Origin: Flavobacteriaceae bacterium | GTDB taxonomy: Bacteria; Bacteroidota; Bacteroidia; Flavobacteriales; Flavobacteriaceae | Length of the DNA stretch: 39,145 nt | NCBI GenBank assembly: GCA_028281065.1 | Contig: JANQKN010000126.1 | Span: 1 to 39,145 of the forward strand | Direction of reading: 5' to 3' | Part shown: positions 8,571 to 16,995 of the stretch, one piece after another | Position numbering within the stretch: the first letter of the stretch is position 1 | Layout: the number at the start of each line of letters is the position of its first letter | Notes under the pieces: model-generated | The model's database searches: none | Told to the model about the DNA's origin: nothing | The model's input: only the letters and a program-made list of their open reading frames with translations | Program-made: the position numbers and the translations under genes

Positions 8571-10655
8571 ATGGCAATATTAAATAGCATTAGAAAAAGA
8601 GGAGTATTCCTTATCATCATTATAGCATTGGCGCTTTTTGCTTTTGTTTTGGATGGAGTGATAAATAGCAAGACCAGTGGCGGCGGTGGTGATATAGAGA
8701 ATACTGTGGCGGTAATCAATGGAAGGGAACTTTCCAGGGAAGATTTTATGGGGAAGGTAGAAAACCAACAAAGAGCTTTGGGCCCCAACGGTACAACAGC
8801 ACAAGCGGTAAATATGGTGTGGGATCGTGAATTGCGCAATGTTCTTATGCAGCAGCAGATCGAAGCATTGGGAATGACCGTGAGCCAGGAAGCAATTAAT
8901 GAGCAACTAAGCTTGGTGTTGTCCAACAACCCAACCTTCTTGGATGAAAATGGAATCTACAGTGAAGCTAAAATGCATGAGTATGTTGCCAGCATACAAG
9001 GGGACGATCCATCTTCAAGACAATTAAAGCAAGCTTGGGATGACTTTATAGAAAGTACCCGCGAAGGGATCCTTCAAGCCAATTATATGAACATGGTTCG
9101 TGGAGGGTTGGCTTCCACCCTTTCTGAAGGGGAGCAGCAATATCGTTTCGAAAACGACAAGATCAATATCCAATACGTACATGTGCCATACAGCAAAATC
9201 GCTGACGAAGATGCGGTTGTATCCGAAGCAGAGATAGCGCAGTACATCAAGGCCAATCCTAAACAGTTCGAAGTAGATCCTTTGGTGGATATTCAATACG
9301 TTACTTTTGAAGAGAAACCTTCAGAAACCGACATGGAAGACGCAATGGCAGAAGTGGAAGCTTTAAAAGCCCCTTTTGGTGCTGCCGAAGACATTGCAGC
9401 TTATGTAAACAGTAATTCCGATACCCCATACAATGGAATATGGTTGAAGGAAAGCAATTTACCTGCGTCGATTAAGGATACGATTTTAAAATTACCGGAA
9501 GGAGATGTATATGGACCGTACCAAGTGGACGATTCGTATAACCTATCTAAAGTTATCGAAAGACGTCAACTTCCTGATTCTGTTGAAGCAAGACACATCC
9601 TGATTCCAATTGGATTAAGCATTAAAGACAGTATTACCCGTACCCCAGAGCAAGCAAAGATATTGGCAGATAGTATCCTAACTGTGGTAAAAGCCAATAA
9701 ATCCAAGTTCGAGGATATGGTATCCGAATTTTCTTCCGATATAGCAAGTGTGGAAAAAGGAGGTAAATACGAATGGTTCCCTTACAATAGAATGGTTCCA
9801 GCATTCCGTGATTTTACTTTTGAAGAAAAAACAGGTGATATGGGAGTGGTAGAGACCCAATTTGGGTACCACATCATAGAGGTTTTGGGACAGAAAGATA
9901 TGCAGCCCGTTGTAAAAGTGGCTACCCTCAAGCAAAACATTGAGCCAAGTGATGCCACTTTAAGTGCACTGTTCTCTGAAGCTGCTAAATTTGAAGACGG
10001 AGTCCGTAATGGCGATTTCAACACATTGTCCGAAGAGCAAGGATTGGAAACAAGACCTGTAAACAAGATTGGTGAGAGAGATGCCAGTATCCCTGGAATT
10101 GGAAATAACCGAAGCATTGTTAACTGGGCATTTCAAAAAGACACCGAAGTTGGGGATGTGAGTAGGTTCGAAGTAGACGGTGCTTATGTTGTAGCTCAAC
10201 TTACCCGTAAGAGTGATAAAAAAGCATTACAGAGTGTAGCAGAAGCTTCCAGTGTTGTTACTCCTATCTTGAGAAACAAAAAGAAAGCACAAAAAATACG
10301 TGAAGGTATTACAGGAACCGACCTACAAGGGGTAGCTTCCAGCCAGAACGTTACCGTAAAAACGGCAAGTGCTTTAACACGATTTGCACCTACCATTGCT
10401 GGAGCAGGAAACGAACCTGCTGTAGTTGGAGCTGCTTTTGGAAAGGACGCTGGTGAAACTACAGAGCTAATCGATGGTGAAGCAGGTGTATATATGGTAA
10501 AAGTATTGGCAGTGAATAAAGCTCCGGATTTGGAAAACTATGCTTCTTATGCCAACCAATTGAACGCTAAGGCCAGTGGAGCCATTAACAATAGAGTATT
10601 CGAAGCATTGAAAAATGCAGCAGACATCGAAGACAATAGAGCTAAGTTCTATTAA
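8571..10655 (+). CDS. PpiD-like periplasmic peptidyl-prolyl isomerase / chaperone
   Basis: The 694-residue protein starts with a single transmembrane anchor (GVFLIIIIALALFAFVLDGV). After it come a SurA-N-like helical domain (residues about 40-190) and a parvulin domain (about 340-440), recognisable from ARHILIPIGLS, GGKYEWFP and TQFGYHIIEVLG. A long C-terminal helical region follows. This is the layout of PpiD, an inner-membrane-anchored foldase that assists proteins leaving the Sec translocon. The start is the ATG at 8571; a one-mismatch -7 box (TATTTTCG, 8540-8547) lies upstream, so it may also be transcribed on its own. A strong bidirectional terminator follows. Confidence 0.9.
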   Translation: MAILNSIRKRGVFLIIIIALALFAFVLDGVINSKTSGGGGDIENTVAVINGRELSREDFMGKVENQQRALGPNGTTAQAVNMVWDRELRNVLMQQQIEALGMTVSQEAINEQLSLVLSNNPTFLDENGIYSEAKMHEYVASIQGDDPSSRQLKQAWDDFIESTREGILQANYMNMVRGGLASTLSEGEQQYRFENDKINIQYVHVPYSKIADEDAVVSEAEIAQYIKANPKQFEVDPLVDIQYVTFEEKPSETDMEDAMAEVEALKAPFGAAEDIAAYVNSNSDTPYNGIWLKESNLPASIKDTILKLPEGDVYGPYQVDDSYNLSKVIERRQLPDSVEARHILIPIGLSIKDSITRTPEQAKILADSILTVVKANKSKFEDMVSEFSSDIASVEKGGKYEWFPYNRMVPAFRDFTFEEKTGDMGVVETQFGYHIIEVLGQKDMQPVVKVATLKQNIEPSDATLSALFSEAAKFEDGVRNGDFNTLSEEQGLETRPVNKIGERDASIPGIGNNRSIVNWAFQKDTEVGDVSRFEVDGAYVVAQLTRKSDKKALQSVAEASSVVTPILRNKKKAQKIREGITGTDLQGVASSQNVTVKTASALTRFAPTIAGAGNEPAVVGAAFGKDAGETTELIDGEAGVYMVKVLAVNKAPDLENYASYANQLNAKASGAINNRVFEALKNAADIEDNRAKFY

Positions 10656-10672
10656 TAGAATCTAGACAATAT

Positions 10673-10708
10673 AAAAAAGCCCTTACGCACCGCGCTAAGG
10701 GCTTTTTT
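10673..10708. terminator. Bidirectional terminator between ppiD-like gene and GHMP kinase
   Basis: A symmetric hairpin pairs AAAAAAGCCCTTA with TAAGGGCTTTTTT around a 10-nt loop. It has an A-run on one side and a T-run on the other, so it can end transcription from both convergent genes. It reaches the last codon of the GHMP kinase. Confidence 0.9.
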
Positions 10709-11609
10709 ATGCAATCATGTTATTAAATGGGATGATGGTTTTGTAGCCCCGTTTCTTAAAGTAATCCAAGTCGTCAGCTTCCCCTGTTACCATGATAAAG
10801 TCACCACCCCAAGCTCCTAAGCTCTTAATGGCTCCGGGATAGTCCGAAAAAAGAAAATCCTTAATGGTGGGCAAATCTATAATTGAAGCAATAGCAGTTT
10901 CGTGCCGTTCGATCAAGGTGATAAATTTGGATAGTGTTTTGCATTCAGATAACTCGAGGGTCATTTTGGAAAATAGCGTTAGGTCGATGCTCTTTTTAGC
11001 GCTGGCATTTTGATAGCGGGCGATTCCTTCCTTGCTATCCTGTTTTTGGTTAAGGTGTACAAAAAAAATTTTGTCTGTAAAATCCCAAGAAAGTGCAATG
11101 GGCATTGCCTTGGGCTGCCCTTGCTCCAGGGTATAAATAAGTGGGGTTTTGTATTGTGCTACCGCTACATCGTAGCCACTTCCTCCAAAGCTTTCACTAA
11201 GCAAGGTGTATGAGTCGATTTTTGCCCACTGCGCAATAGAATGGATAAGGGTAGAAGAAGTACCCAGTCCCCAGCTCCTAGGGAAATCCAAAGCCGTTTC
11301 CACATTATAGCCATGCTTTGTAGATAAAAATTCTGGGTTAAGATCTTTTGCTTTCCTCAAAATGTTCTGAAGGGTTTCCGAAATCGGGTTGTTCCCTTTA
11401 TAGTCCAAGTCCTTTGTGCTGAATGTTTCCTGATACCATACCGTTCCGTTTTCATCCAGGCTTTTCCATTCAATAATGTTTTTATTCGTGCGGGATACTT
11501 TTAAAGTTTGTCCATAGGATGTAGGGATGGCTAGGGCTTTTGCCCCGTCCAAAACCACATATTCTCCTGTTAGGAGTAATTTACCTGGACTATGAAAGTT
11601 TTTGGTCAA
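10707..11609 (-). CDS. GYDIA-family GHMP kinase (mevalonate-pathway kinase)
   Basis: The 300-residue protein has the GHMP motif 1 (SPGKLLLTGEYVVLDGA), motif 2 (PRSWGLGTSSTLIHSI) and the segment GGSGYDVAVA. That segment corresponds to the GYDIA sequence naming this Bacteroidota family, here with V for I. GHMP kinases phosphorylate small alcohols or phosphates such as mevalonate. Together with the HMG-CoA reductase gene 2 bp upstream, this suggests mevalonate kinase or phosphomevalonate kinase activity; which of the two is not settled. The start codon is TTG at 11609, because no in-frame ATG precedes the conserved SPGK motif. Translation is probably coupled to the upstream gene. Confidence 0.85.
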   Translation of the reverse strand: MTKNFHSPGKLLLTGEYVVLDGAKALAIPTSYGQTLKVSRTNKNIIEWKSLDENGTVWYQETFSTKDLDYKGNNPISETLQNILRKAKDLNPEFLSTKHGYNVETALDFPRSWGLGTSSTLIHSIAQWAKIDSYTLLSESFGGSGYDVAVAQYKTPLIYTLEQGQPKAMPIALSWDFTDKIFFVHLNQKQDSKEGIARYQNASAKKSIDLTLFSKMTLELSECKTLSKFITLIERHETAIASIIDLPTIKDFLFSDYPGAIKSLGAWGGDFIMVTGEADDLDYFKKRGYKTIIPFNNMIA

Positions 11610-11611
11610 AA

Positions 11612-12925
11612 CTATGAACGTAGGTTTTCTATAAATTCAACAACGGCGCTATGGGAAACAGTCTGTTCCTTAAAATGATCCACCGCTTTTTCTTTCTCCT
11701 GCATATTGGCATTTACCTGATTCAGGATATTCATAAGGTGCATTTTCATATGACCTTTCTGAATCCCGGTCGTTACCAAAGACTTAATGGCCGCAAAGTT
11801 TTGCGCTAAACCAGCTACAGCCACAATCTGCATCAATTCCTGTGCATTGGGTTTTTGAAGTATTTTAAAAGCCAATTTCACCAAAGGGTGTAATGAAGTT
11901 AGCCCACCCACGGTTCCCAAAGCCAAAGGAATATCGATACCAAAACGAAAGGTGTTATCTTCTACAGAAGCGTGCGTTAAGCTTTTGTAATGCCCGTCTT
12001 TGGACGCATAAGCATGAATACCTGCTTCTACGGCCCTAAAATCATTCCCTGTTGCCAATATAACGGCGTCGATACCATTCATGATCCCTTTGTTGTGGGT
12101 AACGGCTCTTCGTGGCTCGGTTTGGGCAATATTAACCGCCCTTACAAACCGATCGGCAAACTCCTGGGCATTTTCAGGGTTGGGATCCAAGTCAGAAACG
12201 GGACAGCTAACTTCGGCCTGTACTCTACACTCGGGAACATAATTGGAAAGAATGCTCATTACCACTTCTGGACAACCGCCTTCATTCTCAAAAATCGGTT
12301 GTTTTTGGGCTTCGGTTTCAAAAGTCCGGGCAATGGTTTCCAAACAACTGTTTATGAAGTTGGCTCCCATGGCATCCAGGGTTTCGAAAGTACAATGCAA
12401 CTGATAAAAACCATTGAGCTTCTCCGTGCTGTCTTTCAGTTCTATATCCAGCAAACCACCCCCACGTTTTTTCATGTTTTTTTCGATGTCCTCTATGCTT
12501 CCTTTCAAGCGGGGAAGTACACTTTCGAAAAAGGACTGCAGGGTTTCTTTCTTTCCGAAGAAATTGAAATAGACCTGCCCGTTTTTAGTCGTCCCTAGGA
12601 TCTTTGTGTGAAAGCCTCCCTTGTTTAACCAAAACTTGGCTGCATTACTCGCTGCGGCGACTACCGAACTTTCTTCAATAACCATAGGTAGCGCATAGAG
12701 GTTTCCATTAATGAGGAAATTTGGGGCTATCCCAAAAGGGAGGTAGTAGTTGGTGAGGGTGTTTTCTATAAAATCGTCATGCAAATCCTGAAGCTTGCCA
12801 TCGGGGTTCCAGTACTTTTTAAGAATGGAAATGGCATCGGAATCCTCATCTAGATAGTGGGTAGCTAGCCAATCTATTTTTTCTGCTTTGGTCTTTTTTG
12901 AAAATCCTGAAACAGGGTTGGGCAT
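11612..12925 (-). CDS. mvaA: Hydroxymethylglutaryl-CoA reductase, class II
   Basis: This enzyme interconverts HMG-CoA and mevalonate, the committed step of isoprenoid synthesis by the mevalonate route. The 437-residue length and the motifs fit the class II enzymes often annotated as degradative: FETLDAMGANFINSC, RAVTHNKGIMNGIDAV, and GTVGGLTSLHPLVKLA near the C-terminus. Given the adjacent GHMP kinase, a biosynthetic role is more likely than mevalonate degradation. The two genes are 2 bp apart and form an operon. A perfect -7 box lies just upstream of the ATG at 12925. Confidence 0.95.
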   Translation of the reverse strand: MPNPVSGFSKKTKAEKIDWLATHYLDEDSDAISILKKYWNPDGKLQDLHDDFIENTLTNYYLPFGIAPNFLINGNLYALPMVIEESSVVAAASNAAKFWLNKGGFHTKILGTTKNGQVYFNFFGKKETLQSFFESVLPRLKGSIEDIEKNMKKRGGGLLDIELKDSTEKLNGFYQLHCTFETLDAMGANFINSCLETIARTFETEAQKQPIFENEGGCPEVVMSILSNYVPECRVQAEVSCPVSDLDPNPENAQEFADRFVRAVNIAQTEPRRAVTHNKGIMNGIDAVILATGNDFRAVEAGIHAYASKDGHYKSLTHASVEDNTFRFGIDIPLALGTVGGLTSLHPLVKLAFKILQKPNAQELMQIVAVAGLAQNFAAIKSLVTTGIQKGHMKMHLMNILNQVNANMQEKEKAVDHFKEQTVSHSAVVEFIENLRS

Positions 12926-12944
12926 GGTTATTTTATTTTGAAAG

Positions 12945-12952
12945 CAAAGATA
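12945..12952 (-). promoter_or_regulatory. -7 box of the mvaA promoter
   Basis: The minus strand reads TATCTTTG, a perfect TAnnTTTG box, 19 nt upstream of the mvaA ATG. This predicts a leader of about 15 nt. No clear -33 TTTG is visible at the usual distance. Confidence 0.5.
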
Positions 12953-13115
12953 GCGTTAAAATCTTCATTCATGAATTTATGGCTCAAGGACGTAAAGCTT
13001 CGAATAGTAAGCAGTTTTATGTGTTTTTTATGGGAAAACCTTCGGTATTTAACAGAAAAAACAAGGGAATTTTCAGGAAATTTTAGTAAAATTGGCGTAA
13101 CTAAATTTTAACAGT

Positions 13116-15329
13116 TTGAAAAAATTACTTTCACTTGCTGTACTAGCGTTTCTAATAACGTTTTCTTCTACCCTTACAGCACAAGAAAAGAACATTACAC
13201 TTGAGGATATTTGGGGAGGTGCTTTTCGCACCGAGCGACTGGATGTGCTTAGATCCCTAAAGAACGGAAAAGAATATTCGGTACTTAATTTCAATAGGTC
13301 CAAAGGGACTTCGGCCATAGATGTTTACGATTACAAAAGTGGTAAAAAAGTAAAGACCTTATTGGACAGTGAGAACTTAAACGATATAAGTCGTTTCATT
13401 TCTTACGAATTCAGTAGCGATGAGTCCAAAATACTATTGGCTACCCAGTTACAACAGGTATTTAGGAGATCGGCTTTAGGAACCTTCTATGTGTACGATG
13501 TGAACTCGAAAACGGCTACCCTGTTATCCGAGAATAAGGTGCAGGAACCTACCTTTAACCACGATGGCACCAAAGTAGCTTACGGTTTCAATAACAATAT
13601 TTATATCAAGGATCTGGCCAGTGGAAAAGTAACCCAGGTCACTACCGACGGTGTAAAGAACAAAATCATTAATGGTATTACCGACTGGGTATACGAAGAA
13701 GAATTTGCGTTTGTGCGCGCTTTCGATTGGAGTAAGGACGGGGCACATATTGCATACATCCGTTTCGATGAGTCCGATGTACCCGAGTTCTCTATGGATG
13801 TATATGGCGAGGACCTTTACCAAACCCAACAGGTTTTTAAGTATCCCAAAGCGGGTGAAGTCAATGCTAAGGTTTCCCTTCATTTGTATGAAGTTGCTTC
13901 TGGAAAGTCCTCAAATGTGGATGTTTCCAAATTCCACAGTTATTACATCCCGAGGATTAAATGGACCAACGATCCTGAAGTGTTGAGCGTTCAATTAACC
14001 AACCGCCACCAAAACATCTTGGATTTGGTATTTGTGGATGCCAAAAGTGGGGAGGCAGAACTCATCTATCAGGAAAAGGATGATGCGTATATAGATGTAA
14101 CCGATAATTTAACCTTCCTTAACGATAACAGCTTTATATGGACCAGCGAAAAAGATGGTTGGAACCATATTTACCACTACAGCAAAAAAGGAAAGTTAAT
14201 CAACCAAGTAACCAAGGGGCCTTGGGAAGTGACCCGCTATTACGGATTCGATCCTAAAACAGGGCGGGTGTATTACCAAAGTACCGAGAACGGAAGCATT
14301 AATAGGGATGTATATTCCATTGCAAGCACCGGAAAGAACAAGGTGCGTTTAACCAATCAGGAAGGAAATAACAGCGGTGCTTTTAGTGCAGACTATACCT
14401 ACTTCATCAATACCTTCTCCGATGCAGAAACCCCATATGTTTTCAGCTTGCGAGAGGCCCTTACAGGGGATGAGGTGCGCGAAATAAAAAACAACTCGGC
14501 ACTTAAAGCAAAAGTTGGTGAGTATAAGACTTCCAAGAAGGAGTTCTCTACCATAAACATTAATGGGGAAGAGCTTAATATGTACATGATAAAACCCAAG
14601 GATTTCGACCCTAACAAGGAATATCCGTTGTTCATGTATCAATATTCCGGTCCTGGATCGCAAAGTGTGGCCAACCGTTGGGGAGGTTCCAACGATTATT
14701 GGCATCAGATGTTGGCTCAGGAAGGTTTTATAGTTGCTTGTATCGATGGAAGGGGAACTGGATTAAAAGGACGCGATTTCAAGAAAATGACCCAAAAAGA
14801 ATTGGGGAAATACGAAGTTGAAGATCAGATTGCAGCTGCCAAGGAATTGGGCAAACTCCCTTATATAGATGCTGATAGGATTGGTATTTGGGGGTGGAGT
14901 TATGGAGGCTTTATGTCCAGTAATTGTTTGTTCCAAGGAGCAGATACCTTTGCTATGGCCATTGCTGTGGCCCCTGTGAGCAGCTGGCGTTTTTACGATA
15001 CCATTTATACTGAACGTTATATGCAGACTCCGCAGGAGAACCCCAGTGGGTATGATAACAATTCGCCTATTACCCATGTGGATAAGCTAAAAGGAGATTT
15101 CCTGTTGGTACATGGTACTGCCGATGATAATGTACATGTACAGAATTCCATGCGTTTGGTAGAAGCTTTGGTGCAGGCCAACAAGGATTTCGACTGGCTC
15201 ATGTATCCAGATAAGAACCACGGTATTTATGGCGGCTATACACGGCTACACTTATACAATAAAATGACTCAGTTTATTAGGGAAACCTTGGGGAAACCCG
15301 AGAACACCCTTTTAGAGATTAGAGACTAA
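13116..15329 (+). CDS. Dipeptidyl peptidase IV (S9 family)
   Basis: This serine exopeptidase removes X-Pro or X-Ala dipeptides from peptide N-termini, probably in the periplasm. The 737-residue product has a signal peptide of about 22 residues (LAVLAFLITFSSTLTAQ), then a beta-propeller domain. The substrate-N-terminus binding double Glu is in DWVYEEEF, residues 194-196. A C-terminal alpha/beta hydrolase carries nucleophile S595 (GWSYGG), Asp about 670 (HGTADDNVH) and His 702 (NHGIYGG). The Ser-Asp-His spacing matches human DPP4 closely. The start codon is TTG at 13116, which gives the expected MKKLL signal start. Two peptide transporter genes follow, suggesting a peptide-scavenging set. Confidence 0.95.
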   Translation: MKKLLSLAVLAFLITFSSTLTAQEKNITLEDIWGGAFRTERLDVLRSLKNGKEYSVLNFNRSKGTSAIDVYDYKSGKKVKTLLDSENLNDISRFISYEFSSDESKILLATQLQQVFRRSALGTFYVYDVNSKTATLLSENKVQEPTFNHDGTKVAYGFNNNIYIKDLASGKVTQVTTDGVKNKIINGITDWVYEEEFAFVRAFDWSKDGAHIAYIRFDESDVPEFSMDVYGEDLYQTQQVFKYPKAGEVNAKVSLHLYEVASGKSSNVDVSKFHSYYIPRIKWTNDPEVLSVQLTNRHQNILDLVFVDAKSGEAELIYQEKDDAYIDVTDNLTFLNDNSFIWTSEKDGWNHIYHYSKKGKLINQVTKGPWEVTRYYGFDPKTGRVYYQSTENGSINRDVYSIASTGKNKVRLTNQEGNNSGAFSADYTYFINTFSDAETPYVFSLREALTGDEVREIKNNSALKAKVGEYKTSKKEFSTININGEELNMYMIKPKDFDPNKEYPLFMYQYSGPGSQSVANRWGGSNDYWHQMLAQEGFIVACIDGRGTGLKGRDFKKMTQKELGKYEVEDQIAAAKELGKLPYIDADRIGIWGWSYGGFMSSNCLFQGADTFAMAIAVAPVSSWRFYDTIYTERYMQTPQENPSGYDNNSPITHVDKLKGDFLLVHGTADDNVHVQNSMRLVEALVQANKDFDWLMYPDKNHGIYGGYTRLHLYNKMTQFIRETLGKPENTLLEIRD

Positions 15330-15358
15330 CCAATCAATATTAACTAATACTCAATTTT

Positions 15359-16915
15359 ATGTCAACTACATTACAGCCTAACCAAAGGGAATTATTTGGA
15401 CAACCGATAGGGTTATATATATTGTTTTTAACCGAAATGTGGGAACGTTTCTCGTACTATGGAATGAGAGCACTTTTGGTTTTATATATGACAACATCAG
15501 CTATGGGGGATGATCCTAGGGGTGCAGGTCTTGGATGGACAAGTAAAGAGGCCTTGGCTTTGTATGGATGGTATACAATGTTGGTTTATGTAATGTCAAT
15601 ACCAGGAGGTATGATAGCTGATAAACTGATAGGTCAAAAGAAATCAGTTCTTTTGGGGGCGATTATACTTTGTATGGGTCATGGTGTTCTGGTTTTAACC
15701 GATACTTGGGCTTTTTATACAGGGTTAGGACTTGTGATATTAGGAGTTGGTTTACTTAAACCTAATATTTCTACTATGGTAGGAGGACTCTATAAGGAAG
15801 GGGATATTCGTAGAGATAAAGGATTTAGTATTTTTTATATAGGAATAAATTTAGGAGCATTGCTTTCAACTCTTACCGTTGGATTAGTGGTTGCAAAATG
15901 GGGATGGCATGCTGGTTTTGGTCTAGCGGGTGTTGTAATGTTAATTGGATTAGTTAACTATTTGATTGGGCAAAAGTATCTAACTCACGTTGGTAATTTG
16001 GTTAAAAACGACTCCGATGGTGGAGAAGTTTCTTATGGACAGTTATATTCTGAGTTGTTTAAATCTCCTCTTCAATTAATCGTGACATTACTATTGGTAG
16101 TTGCCTCTGGTATAGGATGGTACTTTTTAGGTTGGGGATATGGATTATTGTTTTTATTCCTGACAGCGATTACCGCATTAATGATGATGATATATAAAGA
16201 TTTAAACACCAAAGTTTTTAAAGATAGATTCTTGGTGCTTTTATTATCATTTATTATGGTGATAATTTTTTGGGGAGCTTTCGAACAAGCTGGAGGGTTG
16301 ATGAATTTATACACAGAGGCTAAGACAAATAGAAATTTGTTCGGATGGGAAATTCCAACAGTAATGTTTCAAAGTTTAAATGCTGGATTTATAATTCTTT
16401 TTGCAACTCTTGTAGCCAATATATGGGCTAGACGTCAACTAAAAGGAAGAGAAGCATCTTCGCTATTTAAAATGGCATTGGGAATTATAATTATGGGATT
16501 TGGTTTCCTCTTTATGGTTTTTGCAGCTATGGAATTTGAAAAATCTGGAACATCTAGTATGATATGGCTTGTATTAGCCTACTTATTCCATACTATTGGG
16601 GAACTGTGCATTTCACCTGTTGCTCTTTCCTTTATTACCAAATTAGCTCCAGTAAAGTATGCTTCATTGATGATGGGGGTTTATTTTGCTGCCACTGGGC
16701 TTGGAAATAAGGTTGCTGGTATTGTAGGTGAATCTGCCTCTGATTATGGAGAGTATACTGTTTTTGCTGGGATTTTAATTTTCACTGTAATAATTGGAAC
16801 ACTATTTATTTTATTGCTAAAGCCACTTAAGCGTTTAACACACAAAGCTGAAGATGACGAAAGAGATCTACGTAACGAAGAAGCCGAAGGTTTTGAATTA
16901 GCAGATAAGAATTAA
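15359..16915 (+). CDS. Proton-dependent oligopeptide transporter (POT/PTR2)
   Basis: The 518-residue inner-membrane protein carries the POT signatures. These are the ExxER motif in TEMWERFSYYGMRALL, which couples proton and peptide binding, the PTR2 motif region in GGLYKEGDIRRDKGFSIFYIGINLGA, and FWGAFEQAGG in the second half. The family imports di- and tripeptides with protons. It starts 29 bp after the dipeptidyl peptidase gene and may share its transcript. An intrinsic terminator follows, so the second POT gene probably has its own promoter. The base composition is more AT-rich than that of the peptidase. Confidence 0.95.
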   Translation: MSTTLQPNQRELFGQPIGLYILFLTEMWERFSYYGMRALLVLYMTTSAMGDDPRGAGLGWTSKEALALYGWYTMLVYVMSIPGGMIADKLIGQKKSVLLGAIILCMGHGVLVLTDTWAFYTGLGLVILGVGLLKPNISTMVGGLYKEGDIRRDKGFSIFYIGINLGALLSTLTVGLVVAKWGWHAGFGLAGVVMLIGLVNYLIGQKYLTHVGNLVKNDSDGGEVSYGQLYSELFKSPLQLIVTLLLVVASGIGWYFLGWGYGLLFLFLTAITALMMMIYKDLNTKVFKDRFLVLLLSFIMVIIFWGAFEQAGGLMNLYTEAKTNRNLFGWEIPTVMFQSLNAGFIILFATLVANIWARRQLKGREASSLFKMALGIIIMGFGFLFMVFAAMEFEKSGTSSMIWLVLAYLFHTIGELCISPVALSFITKLAPVKYASLMMGVYFAATGLGNKVAGIVGESASDYGEYTVFAGILIFTVIIGTLFILLLKPLKRLTHKAEDDERDLRNEEAEGFELADKN

Positions 16916-16927
16916 AAAAATATAGAA

Positions 16928-16968
16928 ACAAAGCCCTTAACAAAATTGTTTGGGGCTTTGTCGTTTTT
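16928..16968 (+). terminator. Intrinsic terminator after the first POT gene
   Basis: A 9-bp perfect stem (ACAAAGCCC at 16928-16936 with GGGCTTTGT at 16953-16961) is followed by CG and five T residues. It lies just past the POT stop codon. Confidence 0.75.
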
Positions 16969-16995
16969 ATACTTCACCCTCTAAAACCCTGTTTT

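Noticed and set aside
11990..12598. 202-codon plus-strand frame opposite mvaA
   Set aside because: It lies entirely antisense to the HMG-CoA reductase gene and shows no recognisable protein features.
12971..13111. 46-codon frame between mvaA and the dipeptidyl peptidase gene
   Set aside because: It fills the divergent promoter region, overlaps likely promoter sequence, and its translation has no recognisable features.
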